Below are positions 37,893 through 48,715 of a stretch of DNA of 64,000 nucleotides, piece after piece. Both the position numbers and the translations under genes were made by a program. The notes under the pieces were generated by a model that saw only the letters and a program-made list of their open reading frames with translations, was not told the origin of the DNA and did not search any database. This stretch comes from Labrenzia sp. THAF82 (GTDB lineage Bacteria; Pseudomonadota; Alphaproteobacteria; Rhizobiales; Stappiaceae): NCBI RefSeq assembly GCF_009363435.1, contig NZ_CP045354.1, forward strand, positions 3,252,501 through 3,316,500. Direction: 5' to 3'. Every line of letters starts with the position of its first letter. Position 1 is the stretch's first letter.

Positions 37893-39956
37893 ATGACGAA
37901 GCTCATCATCGACGGCAAAGAAGTGGAAGTCCCGGCGGACTATACGCTGCTTCAGGCCTGTGAAGAGGCGGGCGCCGAGGTTCCGCGCTTTTGTTACCAT
38001 GATCGCTTGTCGATCGCGGGCAACTGCCGCATGTGCCTTGTGGAAGTGAAGGGTGGTCCTCCCAAGCCGACGGCATCCTGTGCCATGGGCGTGAAGGATC
38101 TGCGCCCCGGTCCGAACGGCGAACCACCTGTGGTCGACACCAAATCCGAAATGGTCAAGAAGGCCCGCGAAGGGGTGATGGAGTTTCTCCTCATCAATCA
38201 CCCGCTCGATTGCCCGATCTGCGACCAGGGCGGTGAGTGTGACCTGCAGGACCAGGCGATGGCCTACGGGGTCGATGGCTCCCGTTTCCATGAAAACAAA
38301 CGTGCGGTTGAAAACAAGGAAATCGGGCCGCTGATCAAGACGATCATGACCCGGTGCATCCACTGCACACGCTGCGTTCGTTACACGACGGAAGTGTGCG
38401 GCGTAACCGATATGGGGCTTATTGGCCGCGGCGAGGACGCCGAAATCACCACGTATCTCGAGGCCGCGCTGTCGTCGGAGATGCAGGGCAACGTTGCAGA
38501 CCTTTGTCCGGTGGGTGCGCTCACCCACAAACCATACGAGTTCCATGCACGTCCGTGGGAGCTGACCAAGACGGAAAGTGTCGACGTGATGGATGCTGTG
38601 GGCTCCGCCATTCGGGTCGACACCCGTGGCAAGGAGGTCATGCGAGTGATGCCGCGGCTGAATGAAGAGATCAACGAAGAGTGGATCTCCGACAAGGCGC
38701 GCTACATCTGGGACGGACTGAAAACACAACGTCTCGACAGGCCATATGCCAAGGTTGACGGCAAGCTGCAGGCGGTTTCCTGGAATGAAGCTTTCCAGAT
38801 CATTGCGGAAAAAGTGAAGGCAACATCCGCAGACAGGATTGGATCTCTGGCCGGGCAGTTGGCAGGCGTTGAAGACATGTTTGCGCTCAAGAGCCTGATG
38901 GAAAAGCTCGGTGTTGCCAACATCGACAGCCGTTTCCCGGGATCGCCTTTGCATCCGAAGAACGGACGTGCCAGCTACATTTTCAATTCCACGATCAAGG
39001 GGATTGAAGAAGCTGATGCAATCATGCTGATCGGTACCAATCCGCGTCAGGAAGCACCGGTTCTGAATGCCCGTATCCGCAAGCGGTGGTCCCAGGGTAA
39101 CGTCAATATAGGATTGATCGGAGAAAACGCTGATCTGACCTATCCGGTAACCTACCTTGGTGCAGGCCCTGACAGCCTGAAGCAATTCGTCGATCATGCG
39201 CCGGCAAATGCCGAACGTCCGATTTTCATAGTTGGGCAAGGTGCTCTCAATCGGCCGGACGGTGATGCCGTCTTTGCCAACATCGTTGCAGCTGCAAAGT
39301 CGCTCGGCGTGATCAAAGATGGCTGGAACGGCCTCAACATATTGCACACTGAAGCCTCACAGGTTGGCGCTCTTGATCTTGGTTTTGTGCCAGGAGAAGG
39401 CGGCAAAGACACTGGTGGAATGCTTGAGCAGGGCGCACTGGATGTTTTGTTCCTGCTGGGTGTTGACGAAGTGGACGTTCCTGAAGGTGCATTTGTGGTC
39501 TATCAGGGCACACACGGCGACCGCGGAGCGCATCGTGCCGATGTGATCCTTCCTGGCGCAGCCTACACCGAGAAATCCGCGATCTATGTGAATACCGAGG
39601 GTCGTGTTCAACTCGCCGACAGAGCGGCATTTCCTCCCGGAGATGCCCGTGAGGATTGGGCGATACTTCGAGCCTTGTCCGGGCATCTTGGGCAGACGCT
39701 TGAGTTCGATTCACTGAGCGAGTTGCGTGCGAAATTGTTTGAGGCGGTGCCGCATATGGCAAGCATCGACTCGATTGAAGAAGGCAATGCAACCGATCTT
39801 CAGAAACTGGCCAACGCCAAGGCCAAAATGGATGGTGCCGGATTTGCCAATCAGGTCCGGGACTTTTATCTGACTAACCCGATCGCGCGTGCCTCCAAGG
39901 TGATGGCCGAGTGTTCGTCGCTCGCAAAAACGCGCGCGGCAGAAGCAGCAGAATAA
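37893..39956 (+). CDS. nuoG: NADH-quinone oxidoreductase subunit G
   Basis: 75 kDa-type subunit of the peripheral arm, 687 residues, the alphaproteobacterial/mitochondrial length. 2Fe-2S N1b ligands in [22 protein letters not shown] (key Cys in CYH and NCRMC), [14 protein letters not shown] with His-Cys ligation for N5, and [10 protein letters not shown] for N4. The molybdopterin-like C-terminal domain is degenerate, as usual. Confidence 0.97.
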   Translation: MTKLIIDGKEVEVPADYTLLQACEEAGAEVPRFCYHDRLSIAGNCRMCLVEVKGGPPKPTASCAMGVKDLRPGPNGEPPVVDTKSEMVKKAREGVMEFLLINHPLDCPICDQGGECDLQDQAMAYGVDGSRFHENKRAVENKEIGPLIKTIMTRCIHCTRCVRYTTEVCGVTDMGLIGRGEDAEITTYLEAALSSEMQGNVADLCPVGALTHKPYEFHARPWELTKTESVDVMDAVGSAIRVDTRGKEVMRVMPRLNEEINEEWISDKARYIWDGLKTQRLDRPYAKVDGKLQAVSWNEAFQIIAEKVKATSADRIGSLAGQLAGVEDMFALKSLMEKLGVANIDSRFPGSPLHPKNGRASYIFNSTIKGIEEADAIMLIGTNPRQEAPVLNARIRKRWSQGNVNIGLIGENADLTYPVTYLGAGPDSLKQFVDHAPANAERPIFIVGQGALNRPDGDAVFANIVAAAKSLGVIKDGWNGLNILHTEASQVGALDLGFVPGEGGKDTGGMLEQGALDVLFLLGVDEVDVPEGAFVVYQGTHGDRGAHRADVILPGAAYTEKSAIYVNTEGRVQLADRAAFPPGDAREDWAILRALSGHLGQTLEFDSLSELRAKLFEAVPHMASIDSIEEGNATDLQKLANAKAKMDGAGFANQVRDFYLTNPIARASKVMAECSSLAKTRAAEAAE

Positions 39957-39972
39957 GGGGCAGGGGACCGAT

Positions 39973-41031
39973 ATGGCTGAGTTCATGACGACCTATGGTT
40001 GGCCGTTCCTCTGGATGGCATTCCAGAGCGTTCTGCTGATGGTCGTGCTTCTGGTGATTGTCGCCTATGTTCTTTACGCGGACCGGAAAATCTGGGCAGC
40101 CGTGCAGATCCGCCGTGGACCGAATGTTGTCGGACCCTGGGGACTGTTTCAGAGTTTCGCCGATCTTCTCAAGTTTGTGCTGAAGGAGCCGGTTATTCCG
40201 GCGGCATCGAACAAGATCCTGTTTCTGCTGGCTCCGCTTGTTTCTGTGCTTCTGGCACTCGCCGCATGGTCGGTAATACCGGTGGCCGACGGCTGGGTCG
40301 TCGCCAACATCAATGTCGGAGTGCTTTTCGTCTTTGCCGTATCTTCACTTGAGGTTTATGGCGTCATCATCGGCGGTTGGGCTTCCAACTCCAAGTATCC
40401 GTTCCTGTCTGCACTGCGCTCCGCGGCGCAAATGGTCTCATATGAAGTGTCGATCGGCTTCGTCATTGTTACTGTCCTGTTGTGTGCCGGAACGCTGAAC
40501 CTTTCTGGCATCGTCCACGCACAGGAGACTGGCCTGGCGACCATGCTGGGCGTGCCTTGGCTGTCTTTCCTGAATTGGTATTGGCTGCCGCTGTTCCCGA
40601 TGTTCGTGGTCTTCTTTATCTCAGCCCTTGCTGAAACCAACAGGCCTCCATTCGATCTGGCCGAAGCAGAATCAGAACTTGTTGCGGGTTTCATGGTCGA
40701 ATATGGCTCGACCCCGTACATGATGTTCATGCTTGGTGAGTATGTCGCGATCTGCCTGATGTGCGCACTGATGACCATCTTCTTTATGGGGGGCTGGCTT
40801 CCGCCGTTTGATTTCGCGCCATTCACATGGGTACCCGGCGTCGTCTGGTTTATTTTGAAGTGTCTGCTGGGCTTCTTCATGTTCGCCATGGTGAAGGCAA
40901 TGGTGCCGCGTTACCGCTATGACCAGTTGATGCGCCTGGGCTGGAAAGTGTTCCTGCCGCTGTCTTTGGCGATGGTCGTGGTTGTCGCCGCTGTTCTGAT
41001 GGTCATGGGCTGGGCGCCGGGCGCAGCGTGA
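39973..41031 (+). CDS. nuoH: NADH-quinone oxidoreductase subunit H
   Basis: Membrane subunit at the junction of the two arms, 352 residues with eight or more helices. [28 protein letters not shown] and [20 protein letters not shown] (shown as [10 protein letters not shown]) are the quinone-channel signatures. The last codons overlap the next small ORF by 4 bases. Confidence 0.97.
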   Translation: MAEFMTTYGWPFLWMAFQSVLLMVVLLVIVAYVLYADRKIWAAVQIRRGPNVVGPWGLFQSFADLLKFVLKEPVIPAASNKILFLLAPLVSVLLALAAWSVIPVADGWVVANINVGVLFVFAVSSLEVYGVIIGGWASNSKYPFLSALRSAAQMVSYEVSIGFVIVTVLLCAGTLNLSGIVHAQETGLATMLGVPWLSFLNWYWLPLFPMFVVFFISALAETNRPPFDLAEAESELVAGFMVEYGSTPYMMFMLGEYVAICLMCALMTIFFMGGWLPPFDFAPFTWVPGVVWFILKCLLGFFMFAMVKAMVPRYRYDQLMRLGWKVFLPLSLAMVVVVAAVLMVMGWAPGAA

Positions 41032-41264
41032 GTATCTCGATAGCCGGCCTTGTCGGTGCAGCTGTTGGACTTTACATCGGCTGGCTCGATTGGAAGATCC
41101 TGAAGGGTATTCTTCAGGCGAGCGAGACGAAAAACAGACAGGCGGGCGGCGACGGTGGCGCCGTCGCAAAGCACAAGGCGCTTCTGGGCGCTCTGATATT
41201 TGGAGTTCCGGTGATCGGCTTCCCGATCATCGGTTATTGGGCCGCCAGCGCGCTGGCAGGTTGA
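41028..41264 (+). CDS. Small two-helix membrane protein between nuoH and nuoI
   Basis: 78 residues starting at GTG 41028, overlapping the nuoH stop as GTGA, a translational coupling arrangement. Predicted helices at about residues 4-27 and 50-76 flank a short polar, Gly-rich loop ([15 protein letters not shown]). I do not recognise it; it is not a standard bacterial nuo subunit. The coupling, lack of gap and position suggest a genuine gene linked to complex I membrane-arm assembly or stability, which is inference. Confidence 0.7.
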   Translation: MSISIAGLVGAAVGLYIGWLDWKILKGILQASETKNRQAGGDGGAVAKHKALLGALIFGVPVIGFPIIGYWAASALAG

Positions 41265-41284
41265 GGAAAGAGAGGCAAAAAGCG

Positions 41285-41773
41285 ATGGGACTCAGTCAAT
41301 CCGTCAAATCGCTGTTTCTGCAGGAGTTCGTGTCTGCCTTCATTCTGGCGATGCGCTACTTCTTCAAGCCGAAGCCGACGATCAATTACCCTTTCGAGAA
41401 AGGGCCCGTCAGCCCGCGTTTCCGCGGGGAGCACGCCCTTCGCCGTTATCCGAATGGCGAGGAACGGTGTATTGCCTGCAAACTCTGTGAGGCGATCTGC
41501 CCGGCGCAGGCCATTACGATCGAAGCGGGCCCGCGTCGCAACGACGGAACGCGCCGGACGACGCGTTACGACATCGACATGGTCAAGTGCATCTATTGCG
41601 GCTTCTGCCAGGAAGCCTGTCCGGTGGATGCAATCGTCGAAGGACCGAATTTCGAATTCGCAACGGAAACCCGCGAAGAGCTCTACTATGACAAGGAAAA
41701 GCTGCTCGCAAATGGGGATCGTTGGGAGCGCGAAATCGCACGCAACATTGAAATGGACGCTCCTTACCGCTAG
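41285..41773 (+). CDS. nuoI: NADH-quinone oxidoreductase subunit I
   Basis: 23 kDa (TYKY-type) subunit with clusters N6a and N6b. 162 residues from ATG 41285 (GAGAGG upstream; upstream in-frame starts would overlap the preceding small gene). Two ferredoxin motifs: [12 protein letters not shown] and [12 protein letters not shown]. Confidence 0.97.
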   Translation: MGLSQSVKSLFLQEFVSAFILAMRYFFKPKPTINYPFEKGPVSPRFRGEHALRRYPNGEERCIACKLCEAICPAQAITIEAGPRRNDGTRRTTRYDIDMVKCIYCGFCQEACPVDAIVEGPNFEFATETREELYYDKEKLLANGDRWEREIARNIEMDAPYR

Positions 41774-41863
41774 GAGCTAACCGCACATAACGATTTTCGC
41801 CTGGCAATCCGGCCGGGCCCCGCACTTCCGGCCGAAAGGCCACACCACAGGCAGGTCTTTGAA

Positions 41864-42478
41864 ATGATCCTGAAAGCCCTCTTTTTCTACCTGTTTGCCG
41901 GCGTCACGGTGGCGTCAGCATTCATGGTGATCGCGTCCCGCAACCCGGTGACGTCGGTTCTGTTTCTGATCCTGGCCTTTGTGAATTCTGCGGGTCTGTT
42001 CATCTTGCTGGGCGCTGAATATCTGGCGTTGCTGCTGGTGGTTGTCTATGTCGGTGCAGTCGCAGTTCTGTTCCTCTTTGTCGTGATGATGCTCGATGTG
42101 GACTTTGTCGAGTTGCGTCAGGGTTTTCTGCAGTATTTGCCTGTTGGTGCGCTGGTCGGTCTTGTCCTGATGGTTGAGCTTCTGATGGGTGTGGGCGCCT
42201 GGATCATTGCTCCTGAAATTTTGGGGCAGGGATCCGAACCGACACCGGATCTGAGCCAAATGAGCAACATCGAAGCGCTCGGCTCGGTGCTTTACACGAA
42301 ATACATCTATTTCTTCCAGGTCGCGGGCCTGGTGCTGCTTGTGGCAATGATCGGAGCAATCGTTCTGACACTGCGTCACAAGCCAAATGTCAAACGCCAG
42401 AGCATTCCGGACCAGGTTGCGCGGAACCGCGAAACAGCCATTGAGGTTCGGAAAGTTGAGCCTGGCAAAGGCATCTGA
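41864..42478 (+). CDS. nuoJ: NADH-quinone oxidoreductase subunit J
   Basis: Membrane subunit of the proton-pumping arm, 204 residues, five predicted helices. The pi-bulge helix segment YVGAVAVLFLFVVMML is conserved. ATG 41864 follows a 90-base spacer after nuoI. Confidence 0.95.
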   Translation: MILKALFFYLFAGVTVASAFMVIASRNPVTSVLFLILAFVNSAGLFILLGAEYLALLLVVVYVGAVAVLFLFVVMMLDVDFVELRQGFLQYLPVGALVGLVLMVELLMGVGAWIIAPEILGQGSEPTPDLSQMSNIEALGSVLYTKYIYFFQVAGLVLLVAMIGAIVLTLRHKPNVKRQSIPDQVARNRETAIEVRKVEPGKGI

Positions 42479-42574
42479 CGCGTAGTTCGCGTCACAAGAG
42501 AATGTCCGGTGACCGACACGCTCCTCCGTGCGGTTTCTGGTTGGGGTAAACGAGGGGAGCACGGCGAGGCGCCC

Positions 42575-42883
42575 ATGGAAATCGGTCTGTCGCACTATTT
42601 GTCGGTCGCGGCGATCCTGTTCACAATCGGGATTTTCGGGATCTTCCTGAACAGGAAAAACGTGATTGTCATCTTGATGTCCATCGAGCTGTTGTTGCTG
42701 TCGGTGAACATCAACTTTGTTGCCTTTTCGTCGTTCCTCGGCGACATGATGGGACAGGTTTTCACCATGCTGGTTCTCACCGTGGCCGCTGCAGAAGCGG
42801 CAATCGGTCTGGCGATCCTGGTGGTCTTCCACCGGAACCGCGGCTCCATCGCCGTGGAAGACGTCAACGTGATGAAAGGTTAG
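42575..42883 (+). CDS. nuoK: NADH-quinone oxidoreductase subunit K
   Basis: Mrp-type small membrane subunit, 102 residues from ATG 42575 ([11 protein letters not shown]), the usual length; the in-frame start at 42509 adds 22 unrelated residues. Conserved intramembrane Glu residues are in [11 protein letters not shown] and [11 protein letters not shown], as expected for proton transfer. Confidence 0.95.
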   Translation: MEIGLSHYLSVAAILFTIGIFGIFLNRKNVIVILMSIELLLLSVNINFVAFSSFLGDMMGQVFTMLVLTVAAAEAAIGLAILVVFHRNRGSIAVEDVNVMKG

Positions 42884-42889
42884 GAACCG

Positions 42890-44899
42890 ATGTATTCCGC
42901 AATTCTGTTCCTGCCGCTGCTCGGCTTTCTGATTGCCGGCCTCTTTGGCCGCACAATCGGAGCTAAAGCCAGCGAGTACATTACGAGCGGTTTTCTTATT
43001 ATCGCGGCATTGCTGTCGTGGATCGTCTTTTTCGGCTTCTGGCTTGGCGGGGCGCAACTGGAAATCGTCGAGCTTTTCCGCTGGATCAATACCGGCGATT
43101 TGAAGGTTTCCTGGTCCATCAGGGTGGACACGCTGACTGCGGTGATGTTGGTGGTGGTGACCACGGTCTCGGCGCTGGTGCACGTCTATTCCATCGGCTA
43201 CATGCATCACGATCCGCATCGGCCTCGGTTTTTCGCCTACTTGTCGCTATTCACCTTCACCATGCTGTCATTGGTGACCGCGGACAATCTGCTGCAGATG
43301 TTCTTCGGTTGGGAAGGCGTGGGTCTTGCGTCTTATCTTTTGATCGGGTTCTGGTACAAAAAACCGTCGGCCAATGCCGCGGCCATCAAGGCTTTCGTCG
43401 TCAACCGTGTCGGTGATTTCGGATTTGCGCTTGGCATCTTCGGCGTCTTCTACGTTTTCCAGAGCATCGACTTCACCACGATTTTCAATGACGCGCCGTC
43501 CTTTATCGAGGAGCAAGGCGAAGTGATGCCGTTCCTTGGTTATCACCTTGATGCGCAATCAGCGATGACGGTCATCTGCCTGCTGCTCTTCATGGGTGCG
43601 ATGGGCAAGTCCGCGCAGTTTCTGCTTCACACATGGTTGCCGGATGCGATGGAAGGCCCGACACCGGTTTCCGCGCTTATTCACGCCGCGACCATGGTGA
43701 CGGCAGGTGTCTTCATGGTGGCGCGTCTGTCTCCGCTGATGGAGCTGTCCGACACAGCGTTGACGGTAATTGTGTTCTTCGGCGCGACGACGGCTTTCTT
43801 TGCGGCAACGATTGGTCTTGTTCAGAACGATATCAAACGCGTGATTGCCTATTCGACCTGTTCGCAGCTTGGTTACATGTTCGTTGCGCTTGGGGTCGGC
43901 GCTTATTCCATCGGGATCTTCCATCTGTTCACGCACGCCTTCTTCAAGGCGCTTTTGTTCCTGTGCGCGGGTTCGGTAATCCACGCCGTCAGCGACGAGC
44001 AGGATATGCGCAAGATGGGTGGCCTTCGGAAACACATTCCAATTACCTATTGGACGATGATGATCGGAACGCTGGCGCTCACGGGTGTCGGAATTCCGTT
44101 CACCCATCTGGGATTTGCCGGATTTGTCTCCAAAGACGGGATTATCGAAGCTGCGTTTGCAGCATCTGGCGGAGAGCACGCCAATCCGATGGCGCTATAC
44201 GGCTTTTGGCTGACGGTGATCGCTGCGGCGCTCACATCGTTCTATTCCTGGCGCCTGACATTCATGACTTTCCATGGCAAGCCGCGTGCGCCTGTGGACG
44301 TGATGAAGCATGTGCATGAGTCGCCGCTGGTAATGACTGTTCCGCTGTTCGTCCTGTCGATTGGCGCCGTTCTTGCCGGGATGGTCTTCTACGGCTCGTT
44401 CTTCTATTCGGAAGAGGCTTACAACGCCTTCTGGGATGGTTCGCTGCCAGCCTTTGCCGACAGCCATGTCCTGCATGCCATGCATGAAGTGCCTGCCTGG
44501 GTGCGGGTCTCTCCATTCGTGATGATGGTGCTTGGCTTACTGGTTGCCTACCAGTTCTATATCCGCAAGCCGGAGATGCCGAAGCAACTGGCAGAACGCC
44601 ATACCGGTCTCTACAAGTTTCTGCTGAACAAGTGGTACTTCGACGAGCTTTATGATTTCCTCTTTGTCCGTCCTGCAATGTGGCTTGGCCGTGTTCTTTG
44701 GAAGAAGGGCGATGGCACTGTAATTGACGGGTTTGGCCCGAACGGTGTTGCCTCCCGAGTCCAGAACGTGACCGCATGGGTCGTCAGACTGCAGACCGGA
44801 TATCTCTATCACTATGCATTTGCGATGCTGATCGGGGTGGCTGCACTGATCACCTGGTCGATGTTCACCGGTGCTGGCACCGGCGGGGGTGCACACTAA
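42890..44899 (+). CDS. nuoL: NADH-quinone oxidoreductase subunit L
   Basis: Antiporter-like subunit at the distal end of the membrane arm with the long lateral helix; 669 residues. Key residues lie in [38 protein letters not shown] and [10 protein letters not shown]. Starts 6 bases after nuoK, and its stop overlaps the nuoM start (TAATG). Confidence 0.97.
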   Translation: MYSAILFLPLLGFLIAGLFGRTIGAKASEYITSGFLIIAALLSWIVFFGFWLGGAQLEIVELFRWINTGDLKVSWSIRVDTLTAVMLVVVTTVSALVHVYSIGYMHHDPHRPRFFAYLSLFTFTMLSLVTADNLLQMFFGWEGVGLASYLLIGFWYKKPSANAAAIKAFVVNRVGDFGFALGIFGVFYVFQSIDFTTIFNDAPSFIEEQGEVMPFLGYHLDAQSAMTVICLLLFMGAMGKSAQFLLHTWLPDAMEGPTPVSALIHAATMVTAGVFMVARLSPLMELSDTALTVIVFFGATTAFFAATIGLVQNDIKRVIAYSTCSQLGYMFVALGVGAYSIGIFHLFTHAFFKALLFLCAGSVIHAVSDEQDMRKMGGLRKHIPITYWTMMIGTLALTGVGIPFTHLGFAGFVSKDGIIEAAFAASGGEHANPMALYGFWLTVIAAALTSFYSWRLTFMTFHGKPRAPVDVMKHVHESPLVMTVPLFVLSIGAVLAGMVFYGSFFYSEEAYNAFWDGSLPAFADSHVLHAMHEVPAWVRVSPFVMMVLGLLVAYQFYIRKPEMPKQLAERHTGLYKFLLNKWYFDELYDFLFVRPAMWLGRVLWKKGDGTVIDGFGPNGVASRVQNVTAWVVRLQTGYLYHYAFAMLIGVAALITWSMFTGAGTGGGAH

Positions 44900-46428
44900 T
44901 GATTGACTGGCCAATTCTGTCACTCACAACATTCTTGCCGCTGCTTGGCGTGCTCTTCATCCTGCTTGTTTCTGGCGACGATGAGGGCAGCAAGAAGAAC
45001 ATCCGCATGGTCGCTCTGGTGACGACAGGTGTCACCTTCCTGCTGTCTCTCTTCATCTGGGCGAATTTCGACTACGACAATCCGGGCTTCCAGTTCGTGG
45101 AACACCGCGACTGGTTGGGCGGTGGCATCAACTATCGGATGGGCGTCGACGGCATTTCCGTGCTGTTCGTAATCTTGACCACCTTCCTGATGCCATTCTG
45201 TGTTCTGGCTTCCTGGGAGAGCATTCAGAAGCGCGTCAAGGAATACATGATCGCTTTTCTGGTGCTGGAAACACTTATGATCGGCGTATTCTGTGCGCTG
45301 GATCTGGTGGTATTCTACGTCTTCTTCGAAGCCGGTCTTATCCCGATGTTCCTGATCATCGGTGTCTGGGGAGGCGCGCGCAGGGTCTACGCTTCGTATA
45401 AATTCTTCCTCTACACATTGCTCGGTTCTGTCCTGATGCTGATCGCGATCATGGCGATGTACTGGACGGCCGGCACGTCAAATATTGAGGAGCTGCTTGC
45501 AACATCCAAGTTCCCTGCGCATATGCAGACTTGGCTCTGGCTGGCATTCTTTGCAAGCTTTGCCGTGAAGATGCCGATGTGGCCGGTGCACACCTGGTTG
45601 CCCGATGCGCACGTGGAGGCTCCGACAGCCGGATCCGTGATCCTGGCGGGTATTCTGCTAAAACTTGGCGGTTACGGCTTCCTGCGCTTTTCGCTGCCCA
45701 TGTTCCCGATAGCTTCGGACATGTTTGCGCCGATGATCTACACGCTTTCGGTGGTCGCGATCATCTATACATCGCTGGTGGCTCTCGCCCAGGAAGACAT
45801 CAAGAAGCTGATTGCCTATTCGTCGGTTGCTCATATGGGCTACGTGACCATGGGTATTTTCACGATGACAGAGCAGGGCGTTCAAGGCGGCATCTTCCAG
45901 ATGTTATCGCATGGCATCGTCTCCGGCGCGCTCTTCCTGTGCGTTGGCGTGATCTACGACCGTATGCACACGCGTGAGATCTCGGCCTATGGCGGGCTGG
46001 TCAATCGGATGCCGAAATATGCGGTCGCTTTCCTGATCTTCACGATGGCCAATGTTGGCCTTCCCGGAACATCGGGCTTTGTCGGAGAGATCCTGACCTT
46101 GATGGGGGCCTTCCAGGTCAACACCTGGGTGGCACTGTTTGCCACAACGGGTGTGATCCTGTCTGCGGCCTACGCACTTTACCTTTATCGACGCGTTGTG
46201 TTCGGCGCGCTGGAGAAGGAGAGCCTCAAGTCGATGCTCGATCTCAACCTTCGGGAAAAGGCGATCCTGATCCCGATGGTTGTCCTGACGATTTTCTTCG
46301 GCTTCTACCCGATGGCAATCCTGGATGTTACCCAGGGAGCGGTCGACAATCTCATCAATCAGTATAGCGCTGCACTTGACGCTGCCGGCGTCACACAGCA
46401 CGCCGCGGCCGCTGCGGTTGCCCACTAA
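44899..46428 (+). CDS. nuoM: NADH-quinone oxidoreductase subunit M
   Basis: Antiporter-like proton-pumping subunit, 509 residues from ATG 44899, which overlaps the nuoL stop by one base. [13 protein letters not shown] with the conserved Glu, [19 protein letters not shown] and [11 protein letters not shown] are present. A longer reading from 44776 lies inside nuoL and is rejected. Confidence 0.97.
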   Translation: MIDWPILSLTTFLPLLGVLFILLVSGDDEGSKKNIRMVALVTTGVTFLLSLFIWANFDYDNPGFQFVEHRDWLGGGINYRMGVDGISVLFVILTTFLMPFCVLASWESIQKRVKEYMIAFLVLETLMIGVFCALDLVVFYVFFEAGLIPMFLIIGVWGGARRVYASYKFFLYTLLGSVLMLIAIMAMYWTAGTSNIEELLATSKFPAHMQTWLWLAFFASFAVKMPMWPVHTWLPDAHVEAPTAGSVILAGILLKLGGYGFLRFSLPMFPIASDMFAPMIYTLSVVAIIYTSLVALAQEDIKKLIAYSSVAHMGYVTMGIFTMTEQGVQGGIFQMLSHGIVSGALFLCVGVIYDRMHTREISAYGGLVNRMPKYAVAFLIFTMANVGLPGTSGFVGEILTLMGAFQVNTWVALFATTGVILSAAYALYLYRRVVFGALEKESLKSMLDLNLREKAILIPMVVLTIFFGFYPMAILDVTQGAVDNLINQYSAALDAAGVTQHAAAAAVAH

Positions 46429-46451
46429 GGTTTCGAGGACGAGACAGAGCT

Positions 46452-47891
46452 ATGTCAGACGTGACCCAACTGCCAGATCTCATGCCGGTTCTACCGGAGA
46501 TCATCCTGGCCCTCGGAGCAATGGTGCTTTTGATGATCGGTGCCTTTGGTGGCAAAGGTGTCAGCTACGCCATATTCGGCGGTGCCATGGGCCTGCTGGG
46601 CGGTGCCTTCCTGGTCCTATTGCTGGTGCCTTCCTTCGGAGAAACCTTCGGGGGTTCATTCGTTCTGGATGAGTTCGCGCATCTGCTCAAGCTGCTCGTT
46701 ATGGCGGGTTCGTTCTTTGCTATCGCGATGTCCTGGGCCTATGCCAAAAGTCAGTCGTTCGACCATTTCGAGTATCCGATCCTGATCGTCATGGCGACGC
46801 TCGGCATGATGCTGATGCTGTCTGCCAACGACATGATCGCGCTTTATCTCGGTCTCGAGCTCCAGAGTTTGTCACTGTATGTGGTGGCCGCGATCAACCG
46901 AGACAGCGTCCGCTCCACGGAAGCCGGTCTTAAGTATTTCGTTCTTGGTGCCTTGTCTTCCGGCATGCTGCTTTACGGTATGTCTCTGGTTTACGGCTTC
47001 ACGGGGCAAGTTTCATTTGTCGGTATAGCGGAAACTCTGACCCATGAAGGTGCATCCATCGGTCTTGTCATCGGTCTGACGTTTATTCTTGCAGGGCTCG
47101 CCTTCAAGATTTCTGCCGTTCCGTTTCACATGTGGACGCCGGACGTTTATGAAGGTGCTCCGACCCCTGTCACCGCGTTCCTTGCAGCAGCTCCTAAGGT
47201 TGCCGCCATGGGTATGTTGGTGCGGATCGTGATCGAGGCTTTCCATCCGGTCACCAGCGATTGGCAACAAGTGATCGTCTTCGTGTCGATTGCTTCCATG
47301 GCGCTTGGGGCATTCGCTGCGATCGGACAACGCAACCTGAAACGGCTGATGGCATATTCCTCAATAGGTCATATGGGCTATGCGCTCGTGGGTCTGGCAG
47401 CCGGTACGCAGACCGGAGTTGAGGGCGTGATCTTCTACATGGTTGCCTATCTGGGAATGACGCTCGGCGTTTTTGCCTGCATCTTGTCCATGAGGCGCAA
47501 GGACGGCATGGTTGAAGAAATCGACGATCTTTCAGGTCTTTCCCAGACCAATCTTCCAATGGCGATCTTGCTGGCCTTGCTGATGTTCTCACTGGCAGGC
47601 ATTCCTCCGCTCGTCGGATTTTTCGGCAAGTGGTATGTCTTCGTGGCCGCTGTTGAAGCAGGGCTCTATCCGTTGGCAATCATCGGCGTCCTTATGTCGG
47701 TTGTCGGTGCCTACTATTACCTTCGTATCGTCAAGGTCATGTTCTTCGATGAACCCGTAGAACGCTTTGAGGCCATGCCGATGGAACTTCGCGTGGTGCT
47801 CGGTCTTTCCAGCATTTTCGTGATCTTCTTCTGGCTGGCTCCAGGTCAGGTCGTCAATGCAGCAAGTGCTGCCGCACAGTCACTGTTCTGA
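46452..47891 (+). CDS. nuoN: NADH-quinone oxidoreductase subunit N
   Basis: Third antiporter-like subunit, 479 residues, about 14 helices. [33 protein letters not shown] and [12 protein letters not shown] carry the conserved charged residues. Last nuo gene; birA follows after 8 bases, so the transcript probably continues. Confidence 0.97.
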   Translation: MSDVTQLPDLMPVLPEIILALGAMVLLMIGAFGGKGVSYAIFGGAMGLLGGAFLVLLLVPSFGETFGGSFVLDEFAHLLKLLVMAGSFFAIAMSWAYAKSQSFDHFEYPILIVMATLGMMLMLSANDMIALYLGLELQSLSLYVVAAINRDSVRSTEAGLKYFVLGALSSGMLLYGMSLVYGFTGQVSFVGIAETLTHEGASIGLVIGLTFILAGLAFKISAVPFHMWTPDVYEGAPTPVTAFLAAAPKVAAMGMLVRIVIEAFHPVTSDWQQVIVFVSIASMALGAFAAIGQRNLKRLMAYSSIGHMGYALVGLAAGTQTGVEGVIFYMVAYLGMTLGVFACILSMRRKDGMVEEIDDLSGLSQTNLPMAILLALLMFSLAGIPPLVGFFGKWYVFVAAVEAGLYPLAIIGVLMSVVGAYYYLRIVKVMFFDEPVERFEAMPMELRVVLGLSSIFVIFFWLAPGQVVNAASAAAQSLF

Positions 47892-47899
47892 TTACACAC

Positions 47900-48670
47900 A
47901 TGAGCATTTCGGGAATGGAACATCCGGCGCCAGGTGCGCCGGATTTTCGCTTTGAGGCCCATGAAAGCGTCGGGTCGACGAACAATCTTTGTTTTGAACG
48001 GGCTCGTGATGGAAACCCGGGAAATCTTTGGATCAGATCAGATATCCAGACGGAAGGCAGGGGCCGACGCGGACGGGATTGGGCATCACCGGTCGGGAAC
48101 CTTTTTGCCAGCCTTCTGCTGGTCAACCCCGAACCTGCGGCAAGGATAGGTGAATTGCCGCTGGCTGCAGCGGTTGCCCTTGCGGAAGCCGTTGACAAAG
48201 CTGCCGGTACGCTGCAACTGGTAAAACTGAAATGGCCAAATGACCTTTTGGTCGAGGGGGCAAAACTTTCCGGCATTCTGCTGGAGGCGGAAACACTAAA
48301 CGATGGCCGACAGGCCGTCGTTCTGGGGTTCGGTGTGAACTGTGTTTCCCATCCACCGCTGTCGCTCTATCAGGCGACGGATTTGCGTAGTCTCGGGTTC
48401 CAGGTGTCCGCTGAAAGACTGTTTGAAGCGTTAACGAGCACCATGGCGGATCAATTGGTGCAGTGGCAGCAGCCTGGCGGTTTTGAAACCATTCGCAGGG
48501 CGTGGTTGAAGCGCGCAGCGCATCTGGGCAATCGCATAACGGTCAAGCTTGGCCAGGAAGAAATTACCGGCATTTTTGCCGATTTGGATGCGCGCGGTCA
48601 TCTGGTGCTTCGCCAGGACGACGGTCGCCAGCGCACCATCTTTGCGGGTGATGTGTTTTTACCTGGCTGA
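47900..48670 (+). CDS. birA: Biotin--[acetyl-CoA-carboxylase] ligase, monofunctional
   Basis: Attaches biotin to carboxylase carrier domains. 256 residues with the ligase core: ESVGSTN, GRGRRGRDW (biotinyl-AMP loop), LKWPNDLLV and KLSGILLE. It lacks the N-terminal winged-helix domain of E. coli BirA, so it should not repress biotin genes. Placed between nuoN and RNase J, an order conserved in rhizobia. Confidence 0.93.
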   Translation: MSISGMEHPAPGAPDFRFEAHESVGSTNNLCFERARDGNPGNLWIRSDIQTEGRGRRGRDWASPVGNLFASLLLVNPEPAARIGELPLAAAVALAEAVDKAAGTLQLVKLKWPNDLLVEGAKLSGILLEAETLNDGRQAVVLGFGVNCVSHPPLSLYQATDLRSLGFQVSAERLFEALTSTMADQLVQWQQPGGFETIRRAWLKRAAHLGNRITVKLGQEEITGIFADLDARGHLVLRQDDGRQRTIFAGDVFLPG

Positions 48671-48715
48671 GAGCCGAAACACATCAGCCGGCAACAAGTT
48701 CTGAAGGAGCACTCA

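Noticed and set aside
36244-39347. Two long minus-strand ORFs opposite nuoF and nuoG
   Set aside because: Shadow ORFs from high-GC third positions of the nuo genes; no start signals.
41915-43219. 434-codon minus-strand ORF opposite nuoJ-nuoL
   Set aside because: His/Gln/Asp-rich translation typical of the reverse complement of membrane-protein genes.
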